Counted from the first letter of the stretch, positions 1 to 9,684 are shown. The stretch: DNA of 64,000 nt from Ruegeria atlantica (GCF_013032505.1 NZ_WQCG01000005.1:222885-286884), one strand, 5' to 3'. Notes: generated by a model not told the origin, from the sequence alone. Numbers and translations are program-made.

Positions 1-3000
1 CGCCGGATCGTCGGACCAGCCAGCGGGGACATAATCATCGGTGCGGCGCGCCTCGGCGGTATCGCGCGGCGTTGCCGGAGCCAGGGCGCTCGCGGTGCGG
101 CGGAAGATCATCTCGACCCCGGAGCCGTCGGCCCCGTCATCACCCAGGCTTGACCAGAGCGCAGGCGCGGACCAGTTGGTCCAGGGCCCGCCACCGGTGC
201 GGCCCTTGCGTTCAATGATCCATTGAAACCGGTTCGGCACGCTCAGGCTGAGGGGCGCGCGGGACCAGTACCGCGGCACATGGGTATCGCTGCTGTCGCC
301 GCCCCGGGCTGGCCGCCGGGGAGCCTGATCCGTGGCGGTGGCGTAGAACGCATACTGCGTGACCGGGAGTTTGACAGCATCGGGCAGATCGACGGGGCCA
401 AAGAATGCGGGTGTGCCGGGCACGCCATCCTTGTCCAGGGCCGCGATGGCGAAGCGCCAGCGCCCGGCGGGCGGCAGGCGTGTCTCGACCGGCAGGGTTG
501 TGACCCGGCCATGCATGAGGGGTGTGAGCGCATCCCAGCTTTCGGCGGTGGATGCGGAACCGTAGCGCAGGGCATAGCCTGCGACGCGGGTGTTGGAAGG
601 TGGCGTGGCGGTGAAGCGCCGGCTGCCGTCCCCCAGAAACTCGACCGCGAAGTTCCCGGGTGCCGCGATCGGGACGGTGCGGTCGCCGATGAGGCTGTGG
701 CGGGTGACAAAGACCGCACCTGTGGGCGCGGCGCGGCTCCCCGGCGTGATCTCGATATCTATTGTGCTGCCCGGCGCATCATCTGTGTCCCAGGAGCAGA
801 TCTGCGTGGCATCCGTGATCTCCGCGACCACGCGCCAGCCATGGCTGTCCTGGGCTCGTACCGTGGCACCGCGCCATGGACCCGCGGTGGTCAGGCGCAG
901 GGTGATCCCGATCGAGCCGTCCGGCAATGTGCGATCAGTGACCTGGGCCGAGAGCACACGCGGGCTTTGCGGGATGGGCAGCGGCAGAGGCGTGGAGAGA
1001 TCGGCGCTGGCTGCATTGTGGTAGGCGGCGACCTCGTCGATGGCCTCAAGCCGGGCGCGGTTTGTTTTGGCTACCGGTTCGAACGCCACGATCCGGACCG
1101 GCGCAGGGGGCGCGTTGCCGGGATAGACCCGCCAGATCACATCCTCCGGCGCGTTCTCCTCGCCCTGCCAGTCCTCCGGCAGGGCGGTGGCGGGGCGCAA
1201 CAGCGGGCCGTCGGCCGTGATCCGGCTGGTGTGCAACCGGCCATCGTCGAGGCGCAACATGGCAAACCAGGTCTCATCTTCAGGGATATCGAAGGCGCGG
1301 CCCAGATCCCAGCGCTCGGGGTACGTGTCACCTGATTCCTGTACGCCAGCCAGCCGCCCGGTGAAGCCGCCATCGATGAGACTGTGGGTGAGATAGACCA
1401 CATCGCCGCGCGCGATGTTGAGCCCCTCACCGGCCATTTCCCAGGACATGCGGCGGCGGTGATAGAGTTGACGCGCGGCCTGAAGGTTGCATTCGCTGGC
1501 CGCCTGACGCCCATCGGTGACGCCCGAGAGCGTGACAGTGGCGGTGCGGCGCGGTGTGGTGACGCCGGGCATGAGGCGACGGATTGTCTGGTATTGCCAG
1601 TCCGTGTTTGGGTCGAGATAGCGCATGGCGATCTCGTCGGCGGGCTCCTTGCCTGACCAGGTGACCTCGAAACTGCCCTGGATGATATTGCCCGGGGTAA
1701 CCAGCGCGGTGGCGGGTGTGGCGGGATCATCCCAGATAACACCGTATTTGCCGCTGGCCAGGGTCGGGCTGGCGCGGCCGCACTGGCAGATGGTCCGGAT
1801 CACGTCATCGATCTCCATCTTGCGGTCGATCACCAGGTTGCAGGTGAGGCCCTGTTCATCGCACCAGCCCGCCCAGGCGGTGATGGCGGGCAGATCGATC
1901 AGGCTGTCGGGCTTGCCCATCCCCCAGGCCAGACGGCCATTGATGAAGCTGCCGCGCAGAAATCCCAGCAGGATCCAGGCCGGGTTGGAGGTGGCGCGCG
2001 GCCGGTGCCGCCGCGTGGGGCCGGCAGGAAAGGGCTGATGCGCGATGACATGAACCGCAGGCAGTTGGCCGGAGGCCTGGGCGGAGGCCGGCAGGCGCAG
2101 GCGGACGCGGGTCTGACCCGCATAATCGGCGGTGTCGGGCTGGAACGAGCGCAGGGCGGTCCAGGATATCTCATCCACCCTGTTGTCGGCGGTGGAAGGC
2201 GGGTGCGCACGGCGAACGCGCAGCTCCCATTGGGCGGTCGTGGCCAGGTCGATGCGGATGGTGCGGCGAATGGCATCGCGGGGCGATCCGGAGCTTTGCA
2301 GCCTGACGCGCCGCCGGGTCCATCCCTCGCGCACGCCCACCCTGCGCCAGGCGATCTCCACGAACCCGGGTGCGTGATAGGAATCGCCCGACTCCCGGTT
2401 GATCCCGAACAATCGGCCTACGAAGTCGAGATCGATGCGATGGGTTCCGGCGCTAGTGCGGCGAATGACCGAGCGGGTGTCTTTAAGATCCGCCCCCTGG
2501 ACGGTATCCACATTTGCGGGCCAGGCCGGGTCGGAGCCGCGCAGGATGGTGGCGATGGCCCCGGGGAAGGATGAAAGTGGCTGATCGCCGATGCGCAGAT
2601 CCTCGACTGTAAACTGCGGATTGCCCAGCCCGAAGTGCAGCATCATGTTGAGCCACTGGTCATCTCCCTCGAACTCGGTCCAGGGCCTGGCACCGAGATC
2701 GGGAAACACCCGGTGGCGGCCGAGCAGCAACAGGAGTGGCTCGTAAGGACGCGCGCGGTTGCTGCCGCCGGTCAGGGAATAATCCGTGCGCACCGGTGCG
2801 CCTGCGTTGAGCCCGTCGGGATCGCGCGCCGGGACCAGCGCGTTGATGATCAGCCCGCCCGTGAACGAGATCGCGGCCCCGGCCGCCGCTCCGGCCCAGG
2901 TGGCGGCCCCGGAGCCCGCCGCGAACCCGCCGATCTTGCCCGCGGCGATGCCCGAGGAGACCCCGGCGGTCACAATAGCCGTAACGATGGTCAGGACTGC

Positions 3001-3309
3001 AACAAGCGGATCGGAATCGCCACCCTGAAGGGCCGCGCGAAGTGTGAGGCGCTGGCCCGGCGCAACAGGGGTGAGCGCCCAGGCAGCCTCAGGCAGCGTG
3101 ACCCCGTCAAGCGAGACGATCACCGGTGCAGCACCCCGCTCCGGCCAGATCTGCCCGAGCGCCTGCATCACCGTCATCCCCGGCTCCACCGGCAGGCTGA
3201 TCTGTGGAACACGGCCCTCTGCGGTCAACGGGTGCGGCCAGAGATCGGCAAGGACCCGCCCGCATGCAGGCGCGTTGCAAAGGCCTTGCAGGGGCGTTTC
3301 ATCGGCCAT
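1..3309 (-). CDS. phage tail tip / host-specificity protein J-like (3' end outside window)
   Basis: This is a single minus-strand frame open from the ATG at 3309 to the left window edge, at least 1,103 codons. The N-terminus begins MADETPLQGLCNAPACGR and is followed by a ubiquitin-like fold region and two small hydrophobic Gly/Ala-rich segments (about residues 100-150), as in J/TipJ-type tail-tip proteins. It is the last gene of the tail operon, directly after the NlpC/P60-like gene, with a TAATG stop/start overlap. The role would be baseplate hub and receptor contact. I infer the family from position, size and N-terminal character. The C-terminus, where host range is set, is not visible. Confidence 0.75.
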   Translation of the reverse strand, partial: MADETPLQGLCNAPACGRVLADLWPHPLTAEGRVPQISLPVEPGMTVMQALGQIWPERGAAPVIVSLDGVTLPEAAWALTPVAPGQRLTLRAALQGGDSDPLVAVLTIVTAIVTAGVSSGIAAGKIGGFAAGSGAATWAGAAAGAAISFTGGLIINALVPARDPDGLNAGAPVRTDYSLTGGSNRARPYEPLLLLLGRHRVFPDLGARPWTEFEGDDQWLNMMLHFGLGNPQFTVEDLRIGDQPLSSFPGAIATILRGSDPAWPANVDTVQGADLKDTRSVIRRTSAGTHRIDLDFVGRLFGINRESGDSYHAPGFVEIAWRRVGVREGWTRRRVRLQSSGSPRDAIRRTIRIDLATTAQWELRVRRAHPPSTADNRVDEISWTALRSFQPDTADYAGQTRVRLRLPASAQASGQLPAVHVIAHQPFPAGPTRRHRPRATSNPAWILLGFLRGSFINGRLAWGMGKPDSLIDLPAITAWAGWCDEQGLTCNLVIDRKMEIDDVIRTICQCGRASPTLASGKYGVIWDDPATPATALVTPGNIIQGSFEVTWSGKEPADEIAMRYLDPNTDWQYQTIRRLMPGVTTPRRTATVTLSGVTDGRQAASECNLQAARQLYHRRRMSWEMAGEGLNIARGDVVYLTHSLIDGGFTGRLAGVQESGDTYPERWDLGRAFDIPEDETWFAMLRLDDGRLHTSRITADGPLLRPATALPEDWQGEENAPEDVIWRVYPGNAPPAPVRIVAFEPVAKTNRARLEAIDEVAAYHNAASADLSTPLPLPIPQSPRVLSAQVTDRTLPDGSIGITLRLTTAGPWRGATVRAQDSHGWRVVAEITDATQICSWDTDDAPGSTIDIEITPGSRAAPTGAVFVTRHSLIGDRTVPIAAPGNFAVEFLGDGSRRFTATPPSNTRVAGYALRYGSASTAESWDALTPLMHGRVTTLPVETRLPPAGRWRFAIAALDKDGVPGTPAFFGPVDLPDAVKLPVTQYAFYATATDQAPRRPARGGDSSDTHVPRYWSRAPLSLSVPNRFQWIIERKGRTGGGPWTNWSAPALWSSLGDDGADGSGVEMIFRRTASALAPATPRDTAEARRTDDYVPAGWSDDPA

Positions 3310-3716
3310 TACAGATCCCCTTCCTCCTTCCAGCGGTAGAGTCCCACCACCTCCAACCCGCGAGGGGGAAGCATGCGCAGCGGGTGCAGCACGGTGCCGA
3401 GACCGGCGCGCCAGTGCAGGCAGGCGGGATCTGGCAGGGCTGCATAGAGCCCGATATGATGGCCCACACCGCTGCGGCGGCCGCGCGCGCGCATCAGCAC
3501 GCCGTCACCGTCCACAGGTGTCTCGCTCTTTCCCAGCGGTCGCGCCAGGCAGCCGGTGAGCGCGTCCCGGATCGCCCGGTCATTGGCGCGGATACCGCCC
3601 GGTGCGGCGGGCAAGATCACGGCCCGTCCAAACTCTTGCGCGAGTACATGGGCAACCAGCGCGGCGCAATCGGCCGCGTCCTGTCCGATCCAGCGCTGCG
3701 TCCAGTGGGCGTTCAT
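3309..3716 (-). CDS. NlpC/P60-like tail peptidase
   Basis: This 135-residue protein has an N-terminal DCAALVAHVLAQEFG stretch, which matches the catalytic Cys segment of NlpC/P60 cell-wall peptidases carried in phage tails. A later GVGHHIGLYA segment supplies the His. It sits between the DUF1833-like gene and the J-like gene, the usual place for a tail peptidase that opens peptidoglycan during DNA entry. The start ATG overlaps the upstream stop (ATGA). The family assignment is from these two motifs and context. Confidence 0.7.
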   Translation of the reverse strand: MNAHWTQRWIGQDAADCAALVAHVLAQEFGRAVILPAAPGGIRANDRAIRDALTGCLARPLGKSETPVDGDGVLMRARGRRSGVGHHIGLYAALPDPACLHWRAGLGTVLHPLRMLPPRGLEVVGLYRWKEEGDL

Positions 3717-4219
3717 CAGAAGAGCCCCGGGCTGGTGGCCGGATCGTGGCGCATCATCACCGCCGGGCGGCCGATCTGGGGATCAAAGCCCAGCACCGCT
3801 GTGACGTGACGGCTCTTGGCGGTGATCGAGAGCACACCCATGCTCACGTCGTAATCAGGCGCGACCACAGGGGCCAGGCCGCGGGCGGTGACCGCCATGA
3901 CCCGCACGGAGATGCCATGGATGCCCGTACGCGTGGCCTGCGCCTGGTCGATCCATTGGATAATCTCGCGGCCGACATTGTCGATGGAGAGCTCGGCCGC
4001 GGGGCGGCGGCCGGGCCGGTCATCGGCGATGCGCGCGTTAAACCCTAGCGCTTTATATTTGTAGCGCCCGATCCGCCGGTCCCGCTTAGGGGCGTCATTG
4101 ATGATCCGCACCCGGCGGCTGATATCCGGATGCGAGATTTCCAGCGCTGCCAACTGGGTGTCCTCGGGCGTCAGCGCCGTGCGGGCGCGTTTTGTGGCGC
4201 GGCTTGCGGGTCTGCTCAT
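3716..4219 (-). CDS. DUF1833-like minor tail protein
   Basis: The protein has 167 residues with a basic N-terminus, then an HPDISRRVRIIND segment typical of DUF1833 phage proteins, where the target-like phrase 'H-P.....R.v.d' opens the domain. DUF1833 genes lie between tape measure and NlpC/P60 genes in many siphovirus- and Mu-type tail operons and are thought to be tail-tip (L-like) proteins. It is coupled to the next gene by a 4-base overlap at 3716. The function is inferred from family and order. Confidence 0.6.
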   Translation of the reverse strand: MSRPASRATKRARTALTPEDTQLAALEISHPDISRRVRIINDAPKRDRRIGRYKYKALGFNARIADDRPGRRPAAELSIDNVGREIIQWIDQAQATRTGIHGISVRVMAVTARGLAPVVAPDYDVSMGVLSITAKSRHVTAVLGFDPQIGRPAVMMRHDPATSPGLF

Positions 4220-4584
4220 ATCGTCTCCACCTCCATCTCCAGCAGCCAGATGCGCGTTCCGGCCTCCGAGGCCTGTGCCTGGTATGTGATGCCCCCGTCG
4301 CCGCCCACGACCCGCACCCGGATGGAAGCGCCGGTCTCATCGGGAAAGCGGAAGGCCCGGTGGGCGTTGGCCCTGGCCCAGTCGCGGAAGAGGCCCAGAT
4401 CATTGTCAGCACTGCTCTCATCGTCACCGGTGAGCCAGGCCCGGACCTGGCGACGATCGGGCGTGGCGGTAAACCGGCGCTCCTGGCGCACCGCACCGTC
4501 GTCAAGCTCGGTGCGCTCGACCACGGCTACGGGGAGGAACTGCCGTTCGGGATCAATCGAGGCATAAGAAGGCCAGCTCGACAT
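4216..4584 (-). CDS. minor tail protein, distal tail-like
   Basis: This 122-residue protein follows the tape measure with a TGATG overlap at 4584-4586. The frame also has a TTG one codon earlier, but the ATG at 4584 is preferred. The sequence (PERQFLPVAVVERTELDDGAV, later TYQAQASEAGTRIWLLEMEVE) looks like the short beta-rich proteins found between the tape measure and DUF1833 genes. A lambda gpM-like tail-tip role is likely from position only. No catalytic motif is seen. Confidence 0.55.
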   Translation of the reverse strand: MSSWPSYASIDPERQFLPVAVVERTELDDGAVRQERRFTATPDRRQVRAWLTGDDESSADNDLGLFRDWARANAHRAFRFPDETGASIRVRVVGGDGGITYQAQASEAGTRIWLLEMEVETI

Positions 4585-7238
4585 CAAAAGGTTCCTCCCC
4601 CGGTGCCGCCAGGCATGACCGCTTGCAGGGCCGTGCTCAATTCACCCCCGGCCGCCAGGTCCTCCAGAACGACCCCGATCACCATACGGTTGAGGTCCAG
4701 ACGGGCCTGGGCCTGTGCGACGCGCTGCGGCCGGTCGCGGTGGGAGAGGTTGATCTCGACCGGCACCATTGCAGGGCCTGGCATCGCGGCCGGGCGTGGC
4801 AGGCTGAGCGCGGGAATGTCACCGCCGCGCAATCCCGGTATGCCCGGCACCCCGGCAACACCGCCCGCGTGATAGCGCGCCGCCTCGCGCAGGATCTCCA
4901 GCGCCCTTTTTTGATCGGGTTGACCGGGGTGCCCCGCCAGCAGGGCTTGCGACTGGCGTGAGGTCAGAACGGCCTCGCCTTCCATGAGCACGGTATGGAC
5001 CTCACCCGGTGCCAGATCCGGCATGTATGTCTGCGCCTTCGGCACACCGCCTTCATGGAAGGAGCGGGCTTTGGGGCGCAGGGAGGTCTTTGGTGCGCTG
5101 CTGCCCAAAAAACCCGCGACGAGATTTTCGGCAAGGTCTCCCAGCAGACCGGACAGCGGGCCGGTGACGTGTTCCCGGATGGTGATCCGCGCAAGATCGG
5201 CGATGATGGAATTGGCGAGGTCCGTAAACGACGCCTTGCCGGTGGTCGCAAACCGGGTGAGCGTGTCCTCAAGTCTCTGGAAGCCCGCACCCCACGCGTC
5301 GGCCACCTCGTCGCGCGTGTCGATCGCATCCTTTGAATATTCCGCCAGCGTGTCCCGCAGGGCGGTTTGCAGCTTGCGTTCCTCTTCGCGCGCCTTTTCC
5401 AGCTTTCGGCGCAGTTTGTCCGCCTCCCGCGATGCCGCTGACGCCCCGGCGCGATCGGCCCGGTCAAGGTTGCGGATCAGTTCGTTGATTTCCGCCTCTT
5501 CCCCCGCCTTCCTCGCGGTCTCCCGGGCCTGTTTGCGGCGGCGGGCGATCTCAGCCGCGATCTCGCCCTCATTCAGACCATCCTCACGCAGCAGTCGCTC
5601 GGTCTTGTCGATCACCTTGCCGGAATCATAGAGGCTGTCCTGGCGGGCAAGTTCCACCGGATCATCTTTGTATTGCAGGCGCAGCTTTGCCTTCGCAAGC
5701 CGATCCTCTGCAGCCTCGCCGAACCGGTCCAACTGATCGGCCGCCGCCCGAATCTGATCGGCCAGTGCTTCCGCCTGGCGCGCCGCCGCCTCAAGACCCG
5801 GCGCGATATTCTCCCCGGCGGCGGCCAGTTTGAGGACATGATCCTCCGCCTCCAGGGCCTTGCGGATTAATGTTTCCAGTGCTTTTTTCTGGTCGTCGCT
5901 CTGGTCGGTTGCGGCTTCGGCAGCCGCAACCAGCGCCGCGCGCAGCTCTCCCGCCGCCTCTTTCTTTGTCTCCAGATCATCTGCGTCACGAAGCGCCTGG
6001 AGGGCTCTCACGACCCGCCCGGCCGCTTCCTCGGTCAGGCCAAGCTCTTCAGCCAGGTCCCGTTGGGCGTCGGTCGCGCGACTGGCGAGATCTTCGATGC
6101 CGCGCTCAAGCCGGCCAAACGCATCCGGCTGCAGTTGCAGCGCGATCTCCTCCAGCAACTCTCCCACGGTCGCACCGAACTTTGCGGCCGCCCCTTCAAG
6201 CTCCTTTGCATCGAATATACCGGCAAGCTCTGCCTGCGCCTTCTCACGGGTTTCCGTAACCTGCGAGACCAGATCCCCGAGCGGGGTGGTCAGCGCATCG
6301 CGTGCACGGCGGACCAGATCGGCCAGCAACGCATCCTCTTCACCGTGCCGACCCACTGTCGCGCCCTGATCGAGAGGGTCAGAGATATCGCTGATCTCGC
6401 CAATCAGGTCCCGCACGGCACGCTCCGCAGCCTGCCGCTCCAACCCCTCCTGCGCCGCGATCAGTTCGCGCGCCTGATCGGCGGCCGAGCCGTAAAGCTC
6501 CGCCAGCGCCACCACATCCCGGCGCAGCCCGGCCAGGCTTCTCAGCCGGTCGGTGGCATCGGCCAGCCGATCGGTAGCCTCACCGGCCTCATCCGCACCT
6601 TCGCCCAGATCAAGGAATGAGCCCGCCAGCGGCAGCGCTATGGCCGCGACCGCGCCCAGGATCGCGCCCAGGACACCAAAGCCGCCCAGGAGCTGCGGAA
6701 GGTTCTGACCCAGCGCCACGGCCGCCGACGTTCCGGCCGCGGTTTGCACCGCGAAATCCTGTACCTGAAAGGCCACGTTCTGCACCGCCGCCCGGCGGCC
6801 CCCGCCCGCTGCCCCGGCCCGTGCTGAAGCCTGGGTCGCCCGCTCCGTGGCCTGGGCCGCGCGTGTGGCGGCGGTGGCCTGCATATCGTGCGCCTCGGCC
6901 ACCTGACGCGCGGTACGGGCCGCGCGCAGCTGCGTGGTGGCGGCCCGCGTTTCCGCACGAACCAGTTTCAGGGTCTCACGCGCCGTCTTGTCCCTGGCGC
7001 GCGCCAGGTTCAGGGTCTGGCGGGTCTCCTTGGTGCTCTCGGCGGCGACGCGTTTTTTGGCGCGGCTCAGTTCCTGTGCGGCCTGCGCTGCCTCGCGCGC
7101 CGATTGCGCCTCTTTCGCGTTGGCCTGCGCCACCTCCCGACCGGATTTTTTGATCACACCGTCCAGCCGCCTGACCTCGGCCGCCGCCGCCTTCGTGTCG
7201 GCACTTATGCGCAGGGCAAGATCGAGATCGTCGGCCAT
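4584..7238 (-). CDS. tail tape measure protein
   Basis: At 884 residues this is the largest complete tail gene. Residues 20-145 are an Ala/Arg/Glu-rich coiled coil. Residues about 182-207 are a hydrophobic Gly/Ala-rich segment, probably a membrane-entering part. A second long coiled coil covers about 390-650. The C-terminal part carries FHEGGVP, a sequence common in tape measure proteins. It sets tail length and is released into the host envelope on DNA injection. It starts 3 bp after the 40-codon gene upstream, as expected of a tail-assembly chaperone/tape-measure arrangement. Confidence 0.9.
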   Translation of the reverse strand: MADDLDLALRISADTKAAAAEVRRLDGVIKKSGREVAQANAKEAQSAREAAQAAQELSRAKKRVAAESTKETRQTLNLARARDKTARETLKLVRAETRAATTQLRAARTARQVAEAHDMQATAATRAAQATERATQASARAGAAGGGRRAAVQNVAFQVQDFAVQTAAGTSAAVALGQNLPQLLGGFGVLGAILGAVAAIALPLAGSFLDLGEGADEAGEATDRLADATDRLRSLAGLRRDVVALAELYGSAADQARELIAAQEGLERQAAERAVRDLIGEISDISDPLDQGATVGRHGEEDALLADLVRRARDALTTPLGDLVSQVTETREKAQAELAGIFDAKELEGAAAKFGATVGELLEEIALQLQPDAFGRLERGIEDLASRATDAQRDLAEELGLTEEAAGRVVRALQALRDADDLETKKEAAGELRAALVAAAEAATDQSDDQKKALETLIRKALEAEDHVLKLAAAGENIAPGLEAAARQAEALADQIRAAADQLDRFGEAAEDRLAKAKLRLQYKDDPVELARQDSLYDSGKVIDKTERLLREDGLNEGEIAAEIARRRKQARETARKAGEEAEINELIRNLDRADRAGASAASREADKLRRKLEKAREEERKLQTALRDTLAEYSKDAIDTRDEVADAWGAGFQRLEDTLTRFATTGKASFTDLANSIIADLARITIREHVTGPLSGLLGDLAENLVAGFLGSSAPKTSLRPKARSFHEGGVPKAQTYMPDLAPGEVHTVLMEGEAVLTSRQSQALLAGHPGQPDQKRALEILREAARYHAGGVAGVPGIPGLRGGDIPALSLPRPAAMPGPAMVPVEINLSHRDRPQRVAQAQARLDLNRMVIGVVLEDLAAGGELSTALQAVMPGGTGGGTF

Positions 7239-7241
7239 GTC

Positions 7242-7364
7242 TCAAAGCCCTTTCATCAGCGCGGCCCCGGTCATGACCGCGATCATCTCCTCAGCCCCAC
7301 GCATCCGGCGGCGCTCGGCGGCGCGCGCATAAAGGCGCATCTGCCGCCAGGTCAGACGGCGCAT
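7242..7364 (-). CDS. small tail-assembly chaperone-like protein (40 aa)
   Basis: This short gene reads MRRLTWRQMRLYARAAE and ends MTGAALMKGL. Its ATG shares one base with the stop of the gene upstream (TGATG at 7362-7366), and its stop lies 3 bp before the tape measure ATG. Tight coupling on both sides argues that it is translated. In many tailed phages the second tail-assembly chaperone (G/GT pair) occupies this slot and is often made by frameshifting. Here a stop/restart overlap seems to be used instead. The function is inferred from position. Confidence 0.6.
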   Translation of the reverse strand: MRRLTWRQMRLYARAAERRRMRGAEEMIAVMTGAALMKGL

Positions 7365-7888
7365 CACGTCGCAGGGTCGCCCGTGTCCGGCGGCGGCGAG
7401 GATATCGAGGATGTCAGCCAGGCCCAGTGTGCGCTCAGCGTCTCCCGGCCCCGATGCTGGCCCAGAAGACGCGCGGTAAAAAAACCCGAGTTCACCTGCC
7501 AGACCGCCATCGAGAAGGCCCCGGCCTCAGGCTCGCGCACTCGCGCGATCCACTCCGCCTCCCGGCCCGTGGCAACCGCGCATATCCCGATCCAGAGATC
7601 GGCATGGCGCCCCAGCACCTCGCCCAGGCGGGCCGGCGTCATGCCCCCGTCCTCATCGATCAGCGCCGCCATCGCTTCAATGAGCGGTCGGGCCTCGGCC
7701 TGCACCTTCAGCCCGTCCAGGAACCGGAACTCCCGCACCGTCACCGTGACCGGCTTGCCGGTTTTCGGGTCGGTGATCTCCAGATCGCGATCGGGCAGCA
7801 GGATCGCCGCCTCGTCCGTGGCGGTGTCCGCAGGTTTCTTACGGGCCGGTTTCGGGGTCGGGCGTGGTTTGGTCTTACGCGGGGCCAT
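7364..7888 (-). CDS. tail assembly chaperone (DUF6631-like)
   Basis: I place the start at 7888 (MAPRKTKPRPTPKPARKK), since AGGAG lies just upstream; a longer open frame adds ten residues that lack a binding site. The product is 174 residues with a very basic, Pro-rich N-terminus. The middle section begins DRDLEITDPKTGKPVTVTVREF and is followed by an amphipathic helical region. Location between tail tube and tape measure is typical for the first tail assembly chaperone, which binds the tape measure during tube polymerisation. Confidence 0.65.
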   Translation of the reverse strand: MAPRKTKPRPTPKPARKKPADTATDEAAILLPDRDLEITDPKTGKPVTVTVREFRFLDGLKVQAEARPLIEAMAALIDEDGGMTPARLGEVLGRHADLWIGICAVATGREAEWIARVREPEAGAFSMAVWQVNSGFFTARLLGQHRGRETLSAHWAWLTSSISSPPPDTGDPAT

Positions 7889-7892
7889 GGGC

Positions 7893-8705
7893 TCACTCCT
7901 GATCCGGCTCCGGGCCATATATCACCAGCGCTTCGCCGGTCGCCGGTTTGAGAATATCCACCTGAAGCGGCAGCTGCTGTTCGGAGGTGCGGGACTTGAG
8001 CGCCAACTGGCCGTTGGGACCCACCGTGCAGCGCGGCACAAAAATGCGCTTGCCCACGCCCACGGTCGCATCCTCGATATAGCGCAGGCCAAACTCGCGC
8101 ACCCGTGCCTCCGTCGAAGCGGCGCGCGTCAATGCGGGGGCGGCAGCGGTGTATGAGACAAGGGCCTGTTTCACATTTTCGAGCAGTGCATTGAACCGGA
8201 TGCGCCCGGCCTCTGCATCAACCGTGAACTTGTCGTCCTTGCCTTGGGTATTGTTCAGGGCGGTCGGCCTGGCGTTGTTCGCCGCTGTTTTAGTCTTGAC
8301 CGTTAGACCTTCTGTGCTGATGCCCCAGACGCCCTCGGGCCGCGCCACACTCACACCGAGCTGGTACCAGACGTCTGTGCGCACGTTGTCAATGACCTCG
8401 TCTTGCGCTTGCGCGGTCGCCGCAGCGACCGCGCTTCTGTCTCCCAGGATGTAAAGCGCGAGGTTGTCGGCCGTGATGTCGCGCAGTGCCAGGTCCATCC
8501 GCCGGGTCACGCTGCGTGGTTTGTGTACCAGCCTCTGCGCCACCGGCCCGTCACCGCTCTCGACGGTGATGTATTCCGTGCTCACCGTCACCGAGGCCGA
8601 GTCGCTGTCGCCCAGATAGCGCTCGCCGCCTTCCGGCTCGATCAGATAGAGCTCCCCGGACCCCACCACCACGTTGTTGACATGGGTACTTCTCTGTAGG
8701 GTCAT
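7893..8705 (-). CDS. major tail tube protein
   Basis: The start at 8705 (MTLQRSTHVNNVVVGSGEL) overlaps the preceding stop in ATGA; upstream codons in the frame are not needed. The 270-residue protein is beta-rich with few helices, has the Ala/Thr/Val-rich composition of tube subunits, and is encoded just before the chaperone and tape measure genes. There is no sheath gene next to it, so the tail is probably non-contractile, unlike Mu's own. The family call rests on order and composition. Confidence 0.7.
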   Translation of the reverse strand: MTLQRSTHVNNVVVGSGELYLIEPEGGERYLGDSDSASVTVSTEYITVESGDGPVAQRLVHKPRSVTRRMDLALRDITADNLALYILGDRSAVAAATAQAQDEVIDNVRTDVWYQLGVSVARPEGVWGISTEGLTVKTKTAANNARPTALNNTQGKDDKFTVDAEAGRIRFNALLENVKQALVSYTAAAPALTRAASTEARVREFGLRYIEDATVGVGKRIFVPRCTVGPNGQLALKSRTSEQQLPLQVDILKPATGEALVIYGPEPDQE

Positions 8706-9172
8706 GATCCCGTCTCCGTTCCTGTAGCCTTTCCGGCCTGTTTTGCGCCCGACCACCAGGTGAACTCGTAGGCGTCCTGCCAGAGCGCGTGGGATGCGGT
8801 CAGATCCATCAGATGCCCCTCGCGCCAGGCAATTGGCTCCTTCACGCCCTCCGGACACCAGCCCGCAAGCTTTGCCCGCGTGGTATCCAGCAGCGGCTGC
8901 AACGATGCCCGGGCCTTCGACCCGCCCGGATCGTTGCGCACCGGCACCGCGATCAGCACGCCAATCCGCGAAAGCACGCGGGCCGCGCCGGTCTGCCGGT
9001 TGACCGGCTTTTCCGCACCCTCCCGGAGCGCCAGCACCGTCACCAGCGGCAGGCCCTGTTTGCGGGACAGGCCCCTGAGGCTCTCCCCCACCAAACAGCC
9101 CTCAAGCCCTGGTGCGCCTTCCAGTCGCTTCGCGATCGCGGCCACCGCCGCATGCCCGGTGTCCCAGCTCAT
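8702..9172 (-). CDS. tail terminator / gp37-like protein
   Basis: This 156-residue protein follows the gpG-like gene and precedes the tail tube gene, with 4-base overlaps on both sides. It has the alpha/beta pattern of a small tail-terminator: an N-terminal helix (AAVAAIAKRLEGAPGLEGCLVG), then LPLVTVLALREGAE and a run of strands. Mu gp37-like and minor tail U-like proteins sit here and cap the tail for joining to the head. The identification is by context with weak sequence support. Confidence 0.55.
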   Translation of the reverse strand: MSWDTGHAAVAAIAKRLEGAPGLEGCLVGESLRGLSRKQGLPLVTVLALREGAEKPVNRQTGAARVLSRIGVLIAVPVRNDPGGSKARASLQPLLDTTRAKLAGWCPEGVKEPIAWREGHLMDLTASHALWQDAYEFTWWSGAKQAGKATGTETGS

Positions 9173-9684
9173 GTTGCATCGCGCCGGGTCAGCGCCTCCC
9201 GCAGCCTGAACGCCACCAGATCGGCGATATCGGCGCGATCGGTCGCGCTCACGCCCAGGAAGGGCCGGGCCGGCATGGTCACCTTCTTCGTCACAACAGC
9301 CGTTCCGTCCGCCAGCGTAAAGGCCAGTGCCGGTGCGTTTTTGGCCACGATCTCACCGCCGAACTGGTGGATCGCGCCATGGATCTTGTTGGTACCCACC
9401 GCGACCGCGTTCTCCGAGACCACCCGTGTGATCGACAGTTGCAACTGCCCGGTATCGCTCAGCGTCTTGCCACCGCGCTCACCCAGGCTCGCCCGCAGGC
9501 TCTCCACCCAGGGCGTGCCGTCCGGGTCTTCCGCATCAATGAAGCGGTGCTGCACGCCCGCCTCCAGCACCGCGCCGATCTCGTCCATCAGCACCTCAGG
9601 ACTGTCCAGCACCTGCGCCGCCCGTCCCAGCGCGCCGCTGAGCGCCTCATTGTCAAACTCCATGGTGACCCGCGCGCCCGTCAT
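9169..9684 (-). CDS. virion morphogenesis protein (Mu gpG-like)
   Basis: The start is set at 9684 because this ATG overlaps the stop of the gp36-like gene (ATGA); the frame's earlier ATG would give nine extra residues without a binding site. The 171-residue protein contains WVESLRASLGERGGKTLSDTGQL and IHQFGGE, followed by ARPFLGVSATD. The L-x-D-T-G-x-L, I-H-x-x-G and PARPFLG phrases are the hallmarks of the phage virion morphogenesis family (Mu gpG). It is needed for joining tail to head. Confidence 0.85.
   Translation of the reverse strand: MTGARVTMEFDNEALSGALGRAAQVLDSPEVLMDEIGAVLEAGVQHRFIDAEDPDGTPWVESLRASLGERGGKTLSDTGQLQLSITRVVSENAVAVGTNKIHGAIHQFGGEIVAKNAPALAFTLADGTAVVTKKVTMPARPFLGVSATDRADIADLVAFRLREALTRRDAT

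Noticed and set aside
223..1335. 370-codon plus-strand frame
   Set aside because: It is the complement of the J-like tail-tip gene, which is open on the minus strand through the whole region.
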